Shown here piece by piece: positions 50,926 through 59,458 of a DNA stretch of 64,000 nucleotides. The notes under the pieces are model-generated. The model had not been told where the DNA came from. It worked only from the letters and a program-made list of their open reading frames with translations, and searched no databases. The position numbers and the translations under genes are program-made. The DNA is from Curtobacterium sp. MCJR17_055 (GTDB taxonomy: Bacteria; Actinomycetota; Actinomycetes; Actinomycetales; Microbacteriaceae): assembly GCF_003224335.1 (NCBI RefSeq), contig NZ_QKLF01000004.1:62001-126000 (forward strand), given 5' to 3'. Each line of letters begins with the position of its first letter. Positions within the stretch are counted from its first letter, which is position 1.

Positions 50926-51834
50926 TCAGACGTCGCGGCGTCGCGCGACCACCATCGCGAGGGCGTTGACCACGACCACCTCGGCGAGGAGGACGCCCGC
51001 ACCGCTCCACCCGTTCAGGTCGGAACCGCCCTCGGCCGTCGCCGTCGCCGGGGCTCCGGTCGCGCCCGCGGGTGCGTCGGACGCGTAGGCGTACAGCTGC
51101 CCGCCGGCTGCGTCGGGCAGGTACCCGGCGGCCGTGCCGAGCCAGTCGATGCCCGCGAGCACGGACACCAGGCTGAGCACGATCGGCAGCACCAGCAGGA
51201 TGCCGAGCGTGATGGCGATGCCGCCGGCACTCGAGCGGACGAGCAGGCCGATGCCGAACGCGAGCAGTGCCACGAGCGTCACGTACACGGACGCACCGAG
51301 GAGCGGCATGAAGACCGCGGGGTCGGCGAGGTCCGGGTGGACCCCCTTGCCCGCCTGCAGCGCGGTCGAGATCGCGACGCCGATCCAGGTGGCGACGACG
51401 CTGACGAGGAACGTCGAGACGGCGAGCACGGTGGCCTTGGCGAGCAGGGCGCCGAGGCGTCCGGGGTCCGCGGTGAAGGTCGACCGGATCTGCCCGGTGG
51501 TGTACTCGCCGGAGATGATGAGGACGCCGAGCACCCCGACCACGAGAGCGGACAGGTACACGCTGATCGTGTTCATCCCGACGATGGTCTCGTTCGCCGC
51601 GTCGGTGGTGGTGGTCGCGCCGGCCTCGGCCAGGGCGCCGAGGAGGGTCGCCAGGCCGATCGTCAGCACGGCGATGACGGCGAAGCACCAGAACGTCGAC
51701 CGGATGCTCCAGAACTTGATCCACTCACTGCGCACCAGTCGGGCGAACCCGAGGCGCTTGCCCTCCAGGGAGGCCTTGCCGCGGTGGCGGTGCTGCTCGG
51801 TCCCGCGGTGGTCGGTCTGCTGCGGCGCGCTCAT
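50926..51834 (-). CDS. ABC-2 family permease
   Basis: A 302-residue permease with six helices. An N-terminal cytoplasmic tail ends in LVRSEWIKFWSIRSTFW, the usual entry to helix 1, and GEYTTGQIRSTFTADPGR follows helix 2, as in many actinobacterial ABC-2 exporters. ATGA overlap with its ATPase gene. The loop at about 235-270 is Ala/Gly/Thr-rich. Substrate unknown. Confidence 0.9.
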   Translation of the reverse strand: MSAPQQTDHRGTEQHRHRGKASLEGKRLGFARLVRSEWIKFWSIRSTFWCFAVIAVLTIGLATLLGALAEAGATTTTDAANETIVGMNTISVYLSALVVGVLGVLIISGEYTTGQIRSTFTADPGRLGALLAKATVLAVSTFLVSVVATWIGVAISTALQAGKGVHPDLADPAVFMPLLGASVYVTLVALLAFGIGLLVRSSAGGIAITLGILLVLPIVLSLVSVLAGIDWLGTAAGYLPDAAGGQLYAYASDAPAGATGAPATATAEGGSDLNGWSGAGVLLAEVVVVNALAMVVARRRDV

Positions 51835-52760
51835 CGCGTGCCCTCCGATCGGTACTCGACGTCGTCGCGGGTGAGCGCCATGTAGGCCTCCTCCAGGCTG
51901 GCGCCGGTCGGGGTGAGTTCGTGCAGGACGACACCGGCGCGGGCGGCGATGTCACCGACCGTCGGTGCGTCCGGCCCGACCACGAGGAACGACCCGTCCT
52001 CACGCTGGGTGACGGTGGCCGCCGGGCCGATCGCGGCGAAGAGCTGGTCCGGCATCGGGGTCCGGACGACGACCCGGGCGAGTGCCGTGCCGCCGGCGGG
52101 ACCACCGGCGCCGGCGACGAACTCCGCGATCGGGGCGTCGGCGAGCACCTTGCCGCGACCGAGGACGACCACGCGGTCGGCGGTCTGCGCCATCTCGCTC
52201 ATGAGGTGGCTGGAGAGGAAGACCGTGCGCCCCTCCGCCGCCAGACGGCGCGCGAGCTGACGGACCCAGAGCACCCCGTCCGGGTCGAGGCCGTTCACCG
52301 GCTCGTCGAGGATCAGCGTGTGCGGGTCACCGAGCAGTGCCGCCGCGATGCCGAGCCGCTGGCCCATGCCGAGCGAGAACCCACCGACCCGCTTGCGGGC
52401 GACCGACTCGAGGCCGGTCATCTCGATGACCTCGTGCACGCGCTGCTTCGGGATGCCGTGCGTCGCCGCGAGCGCGAGCAGGTGGTTGTGCGCGCTGCGC
52501 CCGGAGTGCACCGCCTTCGCCTCGAGCAGGGCCCCGACCTGCCGGAGCGGGTCGCGGAAGTCCTGGTACGGCCGCCCGTTCACCGTCGCGCTGCCGGAGG
52601 TCGGGCGGTCGAGCCCCATGATCATCCGCATGGTGGTCGACTTGCCGGCGCCGTTCGGGCCGAGGAAGCCGGTCACCATCCCGGGGTGCACGACGAACGA
52701 GACGTCGTCGACCGCGGTCTTCGGGCCGTAGCGCTTGGAGAGGTGCTGTACTTCGATCAT
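51831..52760 (-). CDS. ABC transporter ATP-binding protein
   Basis: A 309-residue ABC ATPase: Walker A GPNGAGKST (35-43), signature FSLGMGQRL, Walker B LILDEPVNGLDPDG and switch His in FLSSHLM, with the usual C-terminal accessory domain of the BcrA class. It works with the permease encoded next. TAGCGT (52774-52769) lies eight bases before the ATG, so its mRNA may be leaderless. Confidence 0.94.
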   Translation of the reverse strand: MIEVQHLSKRYGPKTAVDDVSFVVHPGMVTGFLGPNGAGKSTTMRMIMGLDRPTSGSATVNGRPYQDFRDPLRQVGALLEAKAVHSGRSAHNHLLALAATHGIPKQRVHEVIEMTGLESVARKRVGGFSLGMGQRLGIAAALLGDPHTLILDEPVNGLDPDGVLWVRQLARRLAAEGRTVFLSSHLMSEMAQTADRVVVLGRGKVLADAPIAEFVAGAGGPAGGTALARVVVRTPMPDQLFAAIGPAATVTQREDGSFLVVGPDAPTVGDIAARAGVVLHELTPTGASLEEAYMALTRDDVEYRSEGTR

Positions 52761-52827
52761 CGGTGGCCACGCTAGGGGAGCCCGTCCGGCCGGTGCCTCC
52801 CCCTCGAGGAGGAGATCGGCGCCTCCT

Positions 52828-52841
52828 GGAACGATCGTTCC
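52828..52841. promoter_or_regulatory. Allantoin-cluster operator, copy 1
   Basis: GGAACGATCGTTCC, a perfect 14-bp palindrome, 118 bases upstream of the NCS1 permease. A 12/14 match lies before pucG at 59412. Likely site of the RpiR regulator encoded at 62031. Confidence 0.65.
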
Positions 52842-52855
52842 GATGCAGGTGTCAT

Positions 52856-52882
52856 GTCACACGGTCGTCACACAGGGGAAAC
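52856..52882 (+). promoter_or_regulatory. GlnR-like box array
   Basis: GTCAC-n6-GTCAC-n6-GAAAC, with 11-base spacing. The last two half-sites (52867-52882) fit the actinobacterial GlnR pattern gTnAC-n6-GaAAC. A TAGCTT at 52902-52907 could be the permease -10. Suggests activation under nitrogen limitation. Confidence 0.5.
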
Positions 52883-52958
52883 GGGCGGTGCGACCGGGGT
52901 CCGTAGCTTCCTTCCCAGGCAGACGCCGACCTCACCCTCTCCCACTCCGGAGGACGTC

Positions 52959-54518
52959 ATGGCAACCGAAGTCGCGGCACCCGTCGCACCGCCCCACGCC
53001 CCCGTCACGTCGACCGCCCCCGCGGGCGCCGGCCTGATCAAGCCCGGGTACGACCCGGCCCTCACGAACGAGGACCTCGCGCCGCTGCGGAAGCAGACCT
53101 GGTCGAGTTACAACGTCTTCGCGTTCTGGATGTCCGACGTGCACTCGGTCGGCGGCTACGTCACGGCGGGGTCGCTCTTCGCGCTCGGCATCGCGAGCTG
53201 GCAGGTGCTCGTCGCCCTGGTCGTCGGCATCCTCGTCGTGCAGGTCTTCGCGAACCTCGTCGCGAAGCCGTCGCAGCGGACCGGGGTCCCGTACCCGGTG
53301 ATCAACCGCGCGGTGTTCGGCGTGCTCGGTGCGAACGTCCCGGCGATCATCCGCGGTCTCATCGCGATGGCCTGGTACGGCGTGCAGACGTTCCTCGCGG
53401 CGCAGTCGCTGAACATCGTGTTCCTCAAGTTCATCCCGGGTGCCGCGGCCCTCCTCGAGCCGTCCTTCCTGGGCCTCGACGCGCTCGGCTGGATCTCCTA
53501 CGCCGTCCTGTGGGTCGCTCAGGGAGCCCTGTTCTGGATGGGCATGGACGCGATCCGGAAGTTCATCGACTGGGCCGGGCCGGCGGTCTACGTCGTCATG
53601 ATCGCCCTCGCGGTGTACCTCGTCGCACGGGCCGGCATCGGCAACATCTCGCTGACGCTCTCGGTCGGCGAGCCGATGTCCTTCGCCGAGAGCATCCCGG
53701 TGATGCTGTCCGCGATCGCCCTGGTCGTCAGCTACTTCTCCGGCCCGATGCTCAACTTCGGCGACTTCTCGCGGTACGGGCGGTCGTTCGCGGCCGTGAA
53801 GCGCGGCAACCTGCTCGGGCTGCCGGTCAACTTCCTGTTCTTCTCGATCCTGACCGTGCTGTGCGCGAGTGCCACCGTGCCGGTCTTCGGCGAGCTCATC
53901 ACCGACCCGATCGCGACCGTCCAGGCGATCGACGCCCCCTTCGCGATCCTGCTCGGCGGGCTGACGTTCGTCATCGCCACCGTCGGCATCAACATCGTCG
54001 CGAACTTCATCAGCCCCGCCTTCGACTTCTCGAACGTGTCCCCGCGCCGGATCAGCTGGCGGGCGGGCGGCATGATCGCGGCGGTCGGGTCGGTGCTCCT
54101 CACCCCGTGGAACTGGTACGGCAACGACCAGGCCATCCTGTACACCCTGGGCGTGCTCGGTGCGCTGATCGGTCCGCTGTTCGGGATCCTCATCGCGGGG
54201 TACTACATCGTCGGGAAGCAGCGCGTCGCGGTCGACGACATGTACTCGATGGACCCGTCCGCGCGGTACTGGTACCGGAAGGGCTTCAACCCGAACGCGA
54301 TCTGGACGCTCGTCACCACCGGGGCGGTCTCGGTCGGCAGCGCGGTGCTCCCGCCGGCCCTCGGCGTCCTGCCCTGGCTGAGCACCTACAGCTGGTTCAT
54401 CGGCTGCGGACTCGGGCTCGTCGTCTTCTGGGCGCTGGAACGTCGGTCGCCGCGGATGCCCGCGCTCGCCGCGGACGACCCGACGGTCGACGACGGCGCC
54501 GCCTCCGGCCGCGCCTGA
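52959..54518 (+). CDS. NCS1 nucleobase/allantoin:cation symporter
   Basis: A 519-residue NCS1 permease with 12 helices. Typical phrases are WSSYNVFAFWMSDVHSVGGY at the start, RTGVPYPVINRAVFGVLGAN and SYFSGPMLNFGDFSRYGR. NCS1 carriers import purines, pyrimidines, hydantoins or allantoin with H+ or Na+. The adjacent racemase and allantoinase genes make allantoin or a hydantoin the likely cargo. GGAGG precedes the ATG. It has its own operator, nitrogen box and terminator. Confidence 0.93.
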   Translation: MATEVAAPVAPPHAPVTSTAPAGAGLIKPGYDPALTNEDLAPLRKQTWSSYNVFAFWMSDVHSVGGYVTAGSLFALGIASWQVLVALVVGILVVQVFANLVAKPSQRTGVPYPVINRAVFGVLGANVPAIIRGLIAMAWYGVQTFLAAQSLNIVFLKFIPGAAALLEPSFLGLDALGWISYAVLWVAQGALFWMGMDAIRKFIDWAGPAVYVVMIALAVYLVARAGIGNISLTLSVGEPMSFAESIPVMLSAIALVVSYFSGPMLNFGDFSRYGRSFAAVKRGNLLGLPVNFLFFSILTVLCASATVPVFGELITDPIATVQAIDAPFAILLGGLTFVIATVGINIVANFISPAFDFSNVSPRRISWRAGGMIAAVGSVLLTPWNWYGNDQAILYTLGVLGALIGPLFGILIAGYYIVGKQRVAVDDMYSMDPSARYWYRKGFNPNAIWTLVTTGAVSVGSAVLPPALGVLPWLSTYSWFIGCGLGLVVFWALERRSPRMPALAADDPTVDDGAASGRA

Positions 54519-54532
54519 ACGGCTGCCCACTC

Positions 54533-54580
54533 GTCCACAGGGGCGCCGGCGCAGCCCTCTGAGCCGGTGCCCCTGTGGAC
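54533..54580. terminator. Hairpin after NCS1 gene
   Basis: 18-bp stem (54533-54550 with 54563-54580), one G-T wobble, 12-base loop, 14 bases after the stop. It separates the permease transcript from the catabolic operon. Confidence 0.8.
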
Positions 54581-54655
54581 AGCCGGGAGGCCCGCCCCCG
54601 GTCCGTCGAGGATCGTCACCACCCAGCACCACCAGCTCCATCGGAAGGACCCGCG

Positions 54656-55417
54656 ATGCGCATCCGTGTCGTCAACCCGAACACCACCGCGTCCATGACG
54701 GCGGCGATCGGCAGGGCCGCGGCCGCCGTCGTCGGTCCGGGCACGGTCGTCGAGGCCGTGCAGCCCACGATGGGGCCGGCCTCGATCGAGAGCCACTACG
54801 AGGAAGCGCTCGCCGTCCCGGGGCTCCTCGAGCAGATCGCCGCGGGCGAGCGGGACGGGGTGGACGCCACCGTCGTCGCGTGCTTCGGCGATCCCGGCAT
54901 CGACGCGGCCCGGGAGCTCGCCAGCGGCCCGGTGATCGGCATCGCCGAGGGCGCCTACCGGACGGCGGTGCTGCTCGGGCGGCGGTTCGGGGTCGTCACG
55001 ACGCTCGCGCGGACGACCGGGCGCGCACGGGAACTCGCCGAGCGCTACGGGTGTGCGGCGCTCCTGACGGAGGTGCGGGCGTGCGAGGTGCCCGTGCTCC
55101 GGCTCGAGGACCCGACGTCCGGCGCGCGGGACCTGGTCGTCGCCGAGTGTCGCGAGGTCATCGCGAACGGCGCCGACGCGGTCGTGCTCGGCTGCGCGGG
55201 CATGGCCGACTTCTGCGCCTCCGTGTCCGAGGAGATCGGGGCCCCGGTCGTCGACGGGGTCAGCGCGACGACGCTGCTCGCCGAGTCGCTCGTCCGCCTC
55301 GGGCTGACGACCGGGAAGCACGGCGAGTACGCCCCGCCGCCACCGAAGCCGTTCTCCGGGGCGCTCGCGTCCTTCGCGCTCGCGGACGCCCGCGTGACGG
55401 TGGGGGCGGGCGCATGA
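54656..55417 (+). CDS. Hydantoin/allantoin racemase-like protein
   Basis: A 253-residue Asp/Glu racemase superfamily member. MRIRVVNPNTTASM is the family opening. The two catalytic cysteines are in VVACFGDPG and VLGCAGM. Homologues racemise 5-substituted hydantoins or allantoin. Next to allB it would convert (R)-allantoin to the (S) form used by the ring-opening enzyme. GAAGGA precedes the ATG, and the stop overlaps allB as ATGA. Confidence 0.9.
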   Translation: MRIRVVNPNTTASMTAAIGRAAAAVVGPGTVVEAVQPTMGPASIESHYEEALAVPGLLEQIAAGERDGVDATVVACFGDPGIDAARELASGPVIGIAEGAYRTAVLLGRRFGVVTTLARTTGRARELAERYGCAALLTEVRACEVPVLRLEDPTSGARDLVVAECREVIANGADAVVLGCAGMADFCASVSEEIGAPVVDGVSATTLLAESLVRLGLTTGKHGEYAPPPPKPFSGALASFALADARVTVGAGA

Positions 55418-56793
55418 CGAGCCTCGGGTCCGTGACGGTGGACGAGGGCCTGGCGCCCGCCGACCTCGTGCTCCGCGCGCAGCGCGCCTGGGTCGACGGT
55501 GCCTTCCGCCCCGCGTCGGTCGTCGTCCGTGACGGCCGGATCGTGTCCGTCGGACCGGTCGACGCCGTGGCGAACGGGCAGCGTGACGAGACGGTGCCGG
55601 ACGGGCACGTCCTGCTGCCGGGCCTCGTCGACACCCACGTCCACGTCAACGAGCCCGGCCGCACCGAGTGGGAGGGCTTCGCCTCCGCCACGCGCGCGGC
55701 CGCACTCGGTGGTGTCACGACGATCATCGACATGCCGCTGAACTCGATCCCGGCGACGGTCGACGTGCCCGCCCTCGCCGTCAAGCGGGCGAGTGCGGCC
55801 GGCCGGGTGGCGGTCGACGTCGGCTTCTGGGGCGGCGCGGTCCCGGGCAACGCCGGTTCCCTCGGCGACCTGCACGACGCCGGGGTCTTCGGCTTCAAGT
55901 GCTTCACGGCACCGTCCGGCGTGGACGAGTTCCCGCACCTCGACCCGGGTGCGCTGCGGCAGGCGATCGGCGAGGTCGCTGCCCTGGACGCGTTGCTCAT
56001 CGTGCACGCCGAGGACCCGGAGCACCTCGTCGACCACGACGCGCTCGGCGGCCGGTACCGCGACTTCCTCGCCACCCGACCCGCGCAGGCCGAACGCTCG
56101 GCCATCGCCCGGGTGATCGACGGCGCACGGGAGACCGGCGCCCGGGTGCACGTCCTGCACCTCTCCGACGCAGGCGCCCTCCCGATGATCCGTGCGGCGA
56201 AGGACGACGGCGTGCGCATCACGGTCGAGACCTGCCCCCACTACCTGGCGTTCGAGGCCGGGTCGATCCCGGACGGAGCCACCGCGTACAAGTGCTGCCC
56301 GCCGATCCGTGACGACGCGAACCGCGACGCGCTCTGGGCGGGGCTCCTCGACGGCACGATCGACATGGTGGTGTCCGACCACTCCCCGTCGACCGTCGAC
56401 CTCAAGGTCGACGACTGGGGTCTGGCGTGGGGCGGCATCGCCGGGCTCCAGGTCGGCTTCCGTGCCGTGTGGACCGAGGCCGCTCGCCGTGGCCTGCCGC
56501 TCGACGCGGTCGTGCCCGCGGTCACGACCGGACCGGCGGCGCTCGCCCGTTTCACCGACCGCGGTCGGATCGCGCCGGGCGCCCTCGCGCACTTCGCGGT
56601 GTTCGACCCCGACGCCGAGTCCACGGTCCGGGCCGACGCGCTCGCACACCGCAACCCCGTCTCCGCCTTCGACGGGCTGTCGGTACGCGGTCGGGTCACG
56701 GGGACCTGGCTGCGGGGGAGGCGGATCACCTCCACCGCGGACGACGTCACGACCGTGGACGTGGTCGCCGGAGAGCTGGTGGACCGTGCCTGA
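55414..56793 (+). CDS. allB: Allantoinase
   Basis: A 459-residue cyclic amidohydrolase: metal ligands His75/His77 in DTHVHVNEPG, carboxylated Lys162 in FGFKCF, His in VETCPHYL and Asp in VSDHSPS. HVHVNEPGRTEWEGF is specific to allantoinase within the dihydropyrimidinase family. It opens the allantoin ring to allantoate. Coupled by overlaps to both neighbours. Confidence 0.95.
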   Translation: MTSLGSVTVDEGLAPADLVLRAQRAWVDGAFRPASVVVRDGRIVSVGPVDAVANGQRDETVPDGHVLLPGLVDTHVHVNEPGRTEWEGFASATRAAALGGVTTIIDMPLNSIPATVDVPALAVKRASAAGRVAVDVGFWGGAVPGNAGSLGDLHDAGVFGFKCFTAPSGVDEFPHLDPGALRQAIGEVAALDALLIVHAEDPEHLVDHDALGGRYRDFLATRPAQAERSAIARVIDGARETGARVHVLHLSDAGALPMIRAAKDDGVRITVETCPHYLAFEAGSIPDGATAYKCCPPIRDDANRDALWAGLLDGTIDMVVSDHSPSTVDLKVDDWGLAWGGIAGLQVGFRAVWTEAARRGLPLDAVVPAVTTGPAALARFTDRGRIAPGALAHFAVFDPDAESTVRADALAHRNPVSAFDGLSVRGRVTGTWLRGRRITSTADDVTTVDVVAGELVDRA

Positions 56794-57856
56794 GACGCTC
56801 GCCGCAGCCGACGTGCACCTCGGCTCCACGCCCGACGACGTCCTCTGGGGACGGCTGCCGAGTCGGGACGACGAGCCGGTCCGCACCGTCGCCCCCGGGA
56901 CCGTCGTGACGATCGACACCGTCAGCCACGAAGGCCTGCTGCCCGACCAGGGGTCCGACCCGGTGGCGTTCTTCGGGCGGCACGGCGTGGCCGCGGCGGA
57001 CGTGCTGGCGGACGCGGTCGACATCGTCCGGCACGTGGAGCGCGACGCGGCCGACGGTCCGCACGTGGTGTCCCGCCCGGTCGCCGTGCAGGGGGCCGAG
57101 CCCGGCGACGTCGTCTCCGTCACGGTGCTCGAGGCCGTCCCGCGGGTGCCGTACGGCGTGATCTCCAACCGGCACGGTCGCGGAGCGCTGCCGGGGGAAC
57201 TCCCGCGCGGGGACGAGCCCGTCTCGGTCTTCGCGGACGTCGTGACCCGTGACGGCGTCGACTTCGGGCGGTTGCCGGTCGTGACGGGCGGGCCCCGGGT
57301 GGTCACCTTCCCACTCCGGCCGTTCCCCGGCATCGTCGGCGTGACCGTCGACAGCGAGGTCCGGCCGCACTCCGTCCCACCGGGGCCGCACGGCGGGAAC
57401 GTCGACATCGCCCTGCTCACCGCCGGCGCCACACTGCACCTGCCCGTGCAGGTGCCCGGGGCCGGCGTCTCCGTCGGCGATCCGCACTTCGCGCAGGGGG
57501 ACGGCGAGGTCGCGCTCACCGCGATGGAGGCCTCGCTCCGGCTGACCCTGCGCCTCGACGTGGTCCCGCGGGCCGTGGCGCTCGCGCGCTTCGGCGCGCT
57601 GGTCGGACCCCTGGCGGAGACCACGGAGTACCTCGTCCCGACGGGCATGGACGCCGACCTGGACGACGCCGTGCGCCGGTGCGTCCGTGCCGCGATCACG
57701 CTGCTCCGGGCGCGGTGGGGCGTGGAGGAGCACCTGGCGTACGCCTACCTCAGCGCCGCGACCGACTTCCGGATCTCGCAGGTCGTCGACCTCGTGTGCG
57801 GTGTGCACGCGACGGTGCGGAAGAGCGACTTCCAGGCGGTACCGACGTGCGGATGA
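56786..57856 (+). CDS. Acetamidase/formamidase-family protein in allantoin operon
   Basis: A 356-residue FmdA/AmdA homologue, about 40 residues longer than the copy at 46181. It shares VAVQGAEPGDVVSV, FPGIVGVT, HGGNVDIALL and a GDPHFAQGDGEVA motif with the family. It overlaps allB by 8 bases, so it belongs to the allantoin operon. A plausible job is hydrolysis of an amide intermediate such as oxamate, or formamide. No canonical purine pathway uses this family here, so the role is open. Confidence 0.88.
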   Translation: MPETLAAADVHLGSTPDDVLWGRLPSRDDEPVRTVAPGTVVTIDTVSHEGLLPDQGSDPVAFFGRHGVAAADVLADAVDIVRHVERDAADGPHVVSRPVAVQGAEPGDVVSVTVLEAVPRVPYGVISNRHGRGALPGELPRGDEPVSVFADVVTRDGVDFGRLPVVTGGPRVVTFPLRPFPGIVGVTVDSEVRPHSVPPGPHGGNVDIALLTAGATLHLPVQVPGAGVSVGDPHFAQGDGEVALTAMEASLRLTLRLDVVPRAVALARFGALVGPLAETTEYLVPTGMDADLDDAVRRCVRAAITLLRARWGVEEHLAYAYLSAATDFRISQVVDLVCGVHATVRKSDFQAVPTCG

Positions 57857-59415
57857 CCGGGACGTGGCCGGACGGACTGGAGACGGCGTTCCGGGCCTAC
57901 GAGGACGCCCTCATGCGGGACGACACCGCGGTGCTGGACGCGCTGTTCGAGCCCGGCCCGGACACGTTGCGCGGCGACGGAGCCGGGTTGCTCCGCGGGC
58001 ACGACCGGATCAGCGCGTTCCGGTCCGCCCGTGGTGGTGTCGCCCGGCGCACGCTCGTCGGCGTCGACGTGCAGGAACTGACCGCGGACGAGGTCCTCGT
58101 CGTGGGGGAGTCGCGGTTCACGGACGGTGGGCGCGGCCTGCAGACGCAGCTCTGGCGTCGCACGGCGGGCGCGTGGCGGATCCGGACGGCGCACGTGACG
58201 GGCCGTGCGGTCGCCTTCGACCGGACGGTGTGGCGGGCCGTCGGGGACCCGCTCGTCCGCGGCGCCGGTGCCGGTGCCGCGTCCGGTGCGGAGGCGGTCG
58301 CCGGTGCGTCCGACGCCCGTCCGCTCGCCGGGGTCCGGGTGGCCGTCAAGGACCTCTTCGCCGTCGCCGGCCACGTGATCGGCGCCGGCAACCCGACGTG
58401 GGAGTCCGCAGCCCGCGTCGAGACGGAGCACGCCCCGGCCGTCTCGGTGCTCCTGCAGGCCGGGGCCGACGTGACCGGGATCGCCCGCACGGACGAGTTC
58501 GCCTACGCGCTCGCCGGGCGGAACGCCCACACCGGCGCCCCGCCGAACGGGGCCGATCCGGCGCGCATCAGCGGTGGCTCGACCTCCGGCCCCGCGACGG
58601 CCGTGGCGCTCGGGCAGGCGGACGTCGGGCTCGGCACCGACACCGCAGGCAGCATCCGCGTCCCCGCCTCGTACCAGGGGCTGTGGGGTCTGCGGACGAC
58701 CCACGGACTCGTGTCGCGCGACGGCGTCCTGCCACTCGCGCAGAGCTTCGACACGGTCGGGTGGCTGACGCGACGGCCCGACACGCTCCGAGCGGTCGCG
58801 ACGGTGGCGGTCGGTACCGCGGTGCGGAGCCTCGCGACGCCGCTGCTGGTCTGCGAGGCCCTGCTCGCTGCGGCGGACCCCGCCACGAGACGCGCGTTCG
58901 AGGACTGGCTGGCACGGACCGGGACGGGCGTCGGGGTCGTCGACCTGCCGGACCTTGACGACCTCGCCGAGACGGTGCGGATCGTGCAGGGTGCCGAAGC
59001 ACGCCGGAACCACGGGGCGTGGGTCGCAGCGCATCCCGGTGCCCTGGGCCCGGACGTCGCCGATCGGTTCGCGGCGGCCGCCCGGATCACCGCCGAGCAG
59101 GAGGCCGCTGCGCGGGACGGGCTCGGGCGACTGCGTTCCGCGGTCCGGGCCGTGGTCGCCGACGGCGCGCTGGTCCTCCCGACGGTGCCCGGCCCCGCGC
59201 CGCTCCGGACGGCCGACGGCCCGGCGGTCCTCGCCACACGGCGGTCGACCCTGCGGATGACCGCGGTCGCCGGCGTCGGCGGCCTGCCGGCGGTGAGCGC
59301 TCCGCTCCTGGTCGTCGACGGAGCCCCGGTGGGCGTCTCCCTCGTCGGTCCGGTCGGGTCGGACCTGGCGCTCGTCGACCGTGCTGCCGGACTGGCCGTC
59401 GCAACACTGCTGTAA
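57853..59415 (+). CDS. AtzH-like domain fused to amidase-signature hydrolase
   Basis: A 520-residue fusion. Residues 1-130 form an NTF2/SnoaL-like fold resembling AtzH (DUF3225). Residues 155-520 are an amidase-signature enzyme with the triad Lys166 (VAVKDLF), Ser243 (SGGSTSG) and Ser267 (GTDTAGSIRVPAS). AtzH and the amidases AtzE/AtzF act on carboxylated ureas such as 1-carboxybiuret and allophanate. Oxalurate, the product of PucG, has the same carbamoyl-amide structure, so this enzyme is a good candidate to cleave it. ATGA overlap with the upstream gene. Confidence 0.85.
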   Translation: MTGTWPDGLETAFRAYEDALMRDDTAVLDALFEPGPDTLRGDGAGLLRGHDRISAFRSARGGVARRTLVGVDVQELTADEVLVVGESRFTDGGRGLQTQLWRRTAGAWRIRTAHVTGRAVAFDRTVWRAVGDPLVRGAGAGAASGAEAVAGASDARPLAGVRVAVKDLFAVAGHVIGAGNPTWESAARVETEHAPAVSVLLQAGADVTGIARTDEFAYALAGRNAHTGAPPNGADPARISGGSTSGPATAVALGQADVGLGTDTAGSIRVPASYQGLWGLRTTHGLVSRDGVLPLAQSFDTVGWLTRRPDTLRAVATVAVGTAVRSLATPLLVCEALLAAADPATRRAFEDWLARTGTGVGVVDLPDLDDLAETVRIVQGAEARRNHGAWVAAHPGALGPDVADRFAAAARITAEQEAAARDGLGRLRSAVRAVVADGALVLPTVPGPAPLRTADGPAVLATRRSTLRMTAVAGVGGLPAVSAPLLVVDGAPVGVSLVGPVGSDLALVDRAAGLAVATLL

Positions 59416-59425
59416 CGAGCGTTCC
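59412..59425. promoter_or_regulatory. Allantoin-cluster operator, copy 2
   Basis: GTAACGAGCGTTCC matches 12 of 14 bases of the palindrome at 52828. It lies two bases before a TAGGAT -10 candidate (59428-59433) and ahead of pucG, a position suited to repression. It overlaps the amidase stop codon. Confidence 0.55.
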
Positions 59426-59458
59426 AATAGGATCGTGCAAGGAACGGAAGGTACGAAC

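Noticed and set aside
48878..51724. 948-residue minus-strand open frame across the iminopeptidase and GntR region
   Set aside because: It overlaps three supported genes and is Arg/His/Pro-rich without domain signal; a GC-driven shadow.
54583..54596. Tenth copy of the GACGGGAGG hairpin
   Set aside because: Only one arm (GCCGGGAGGCCCG) is present and no complementary arm follows before the next gene.
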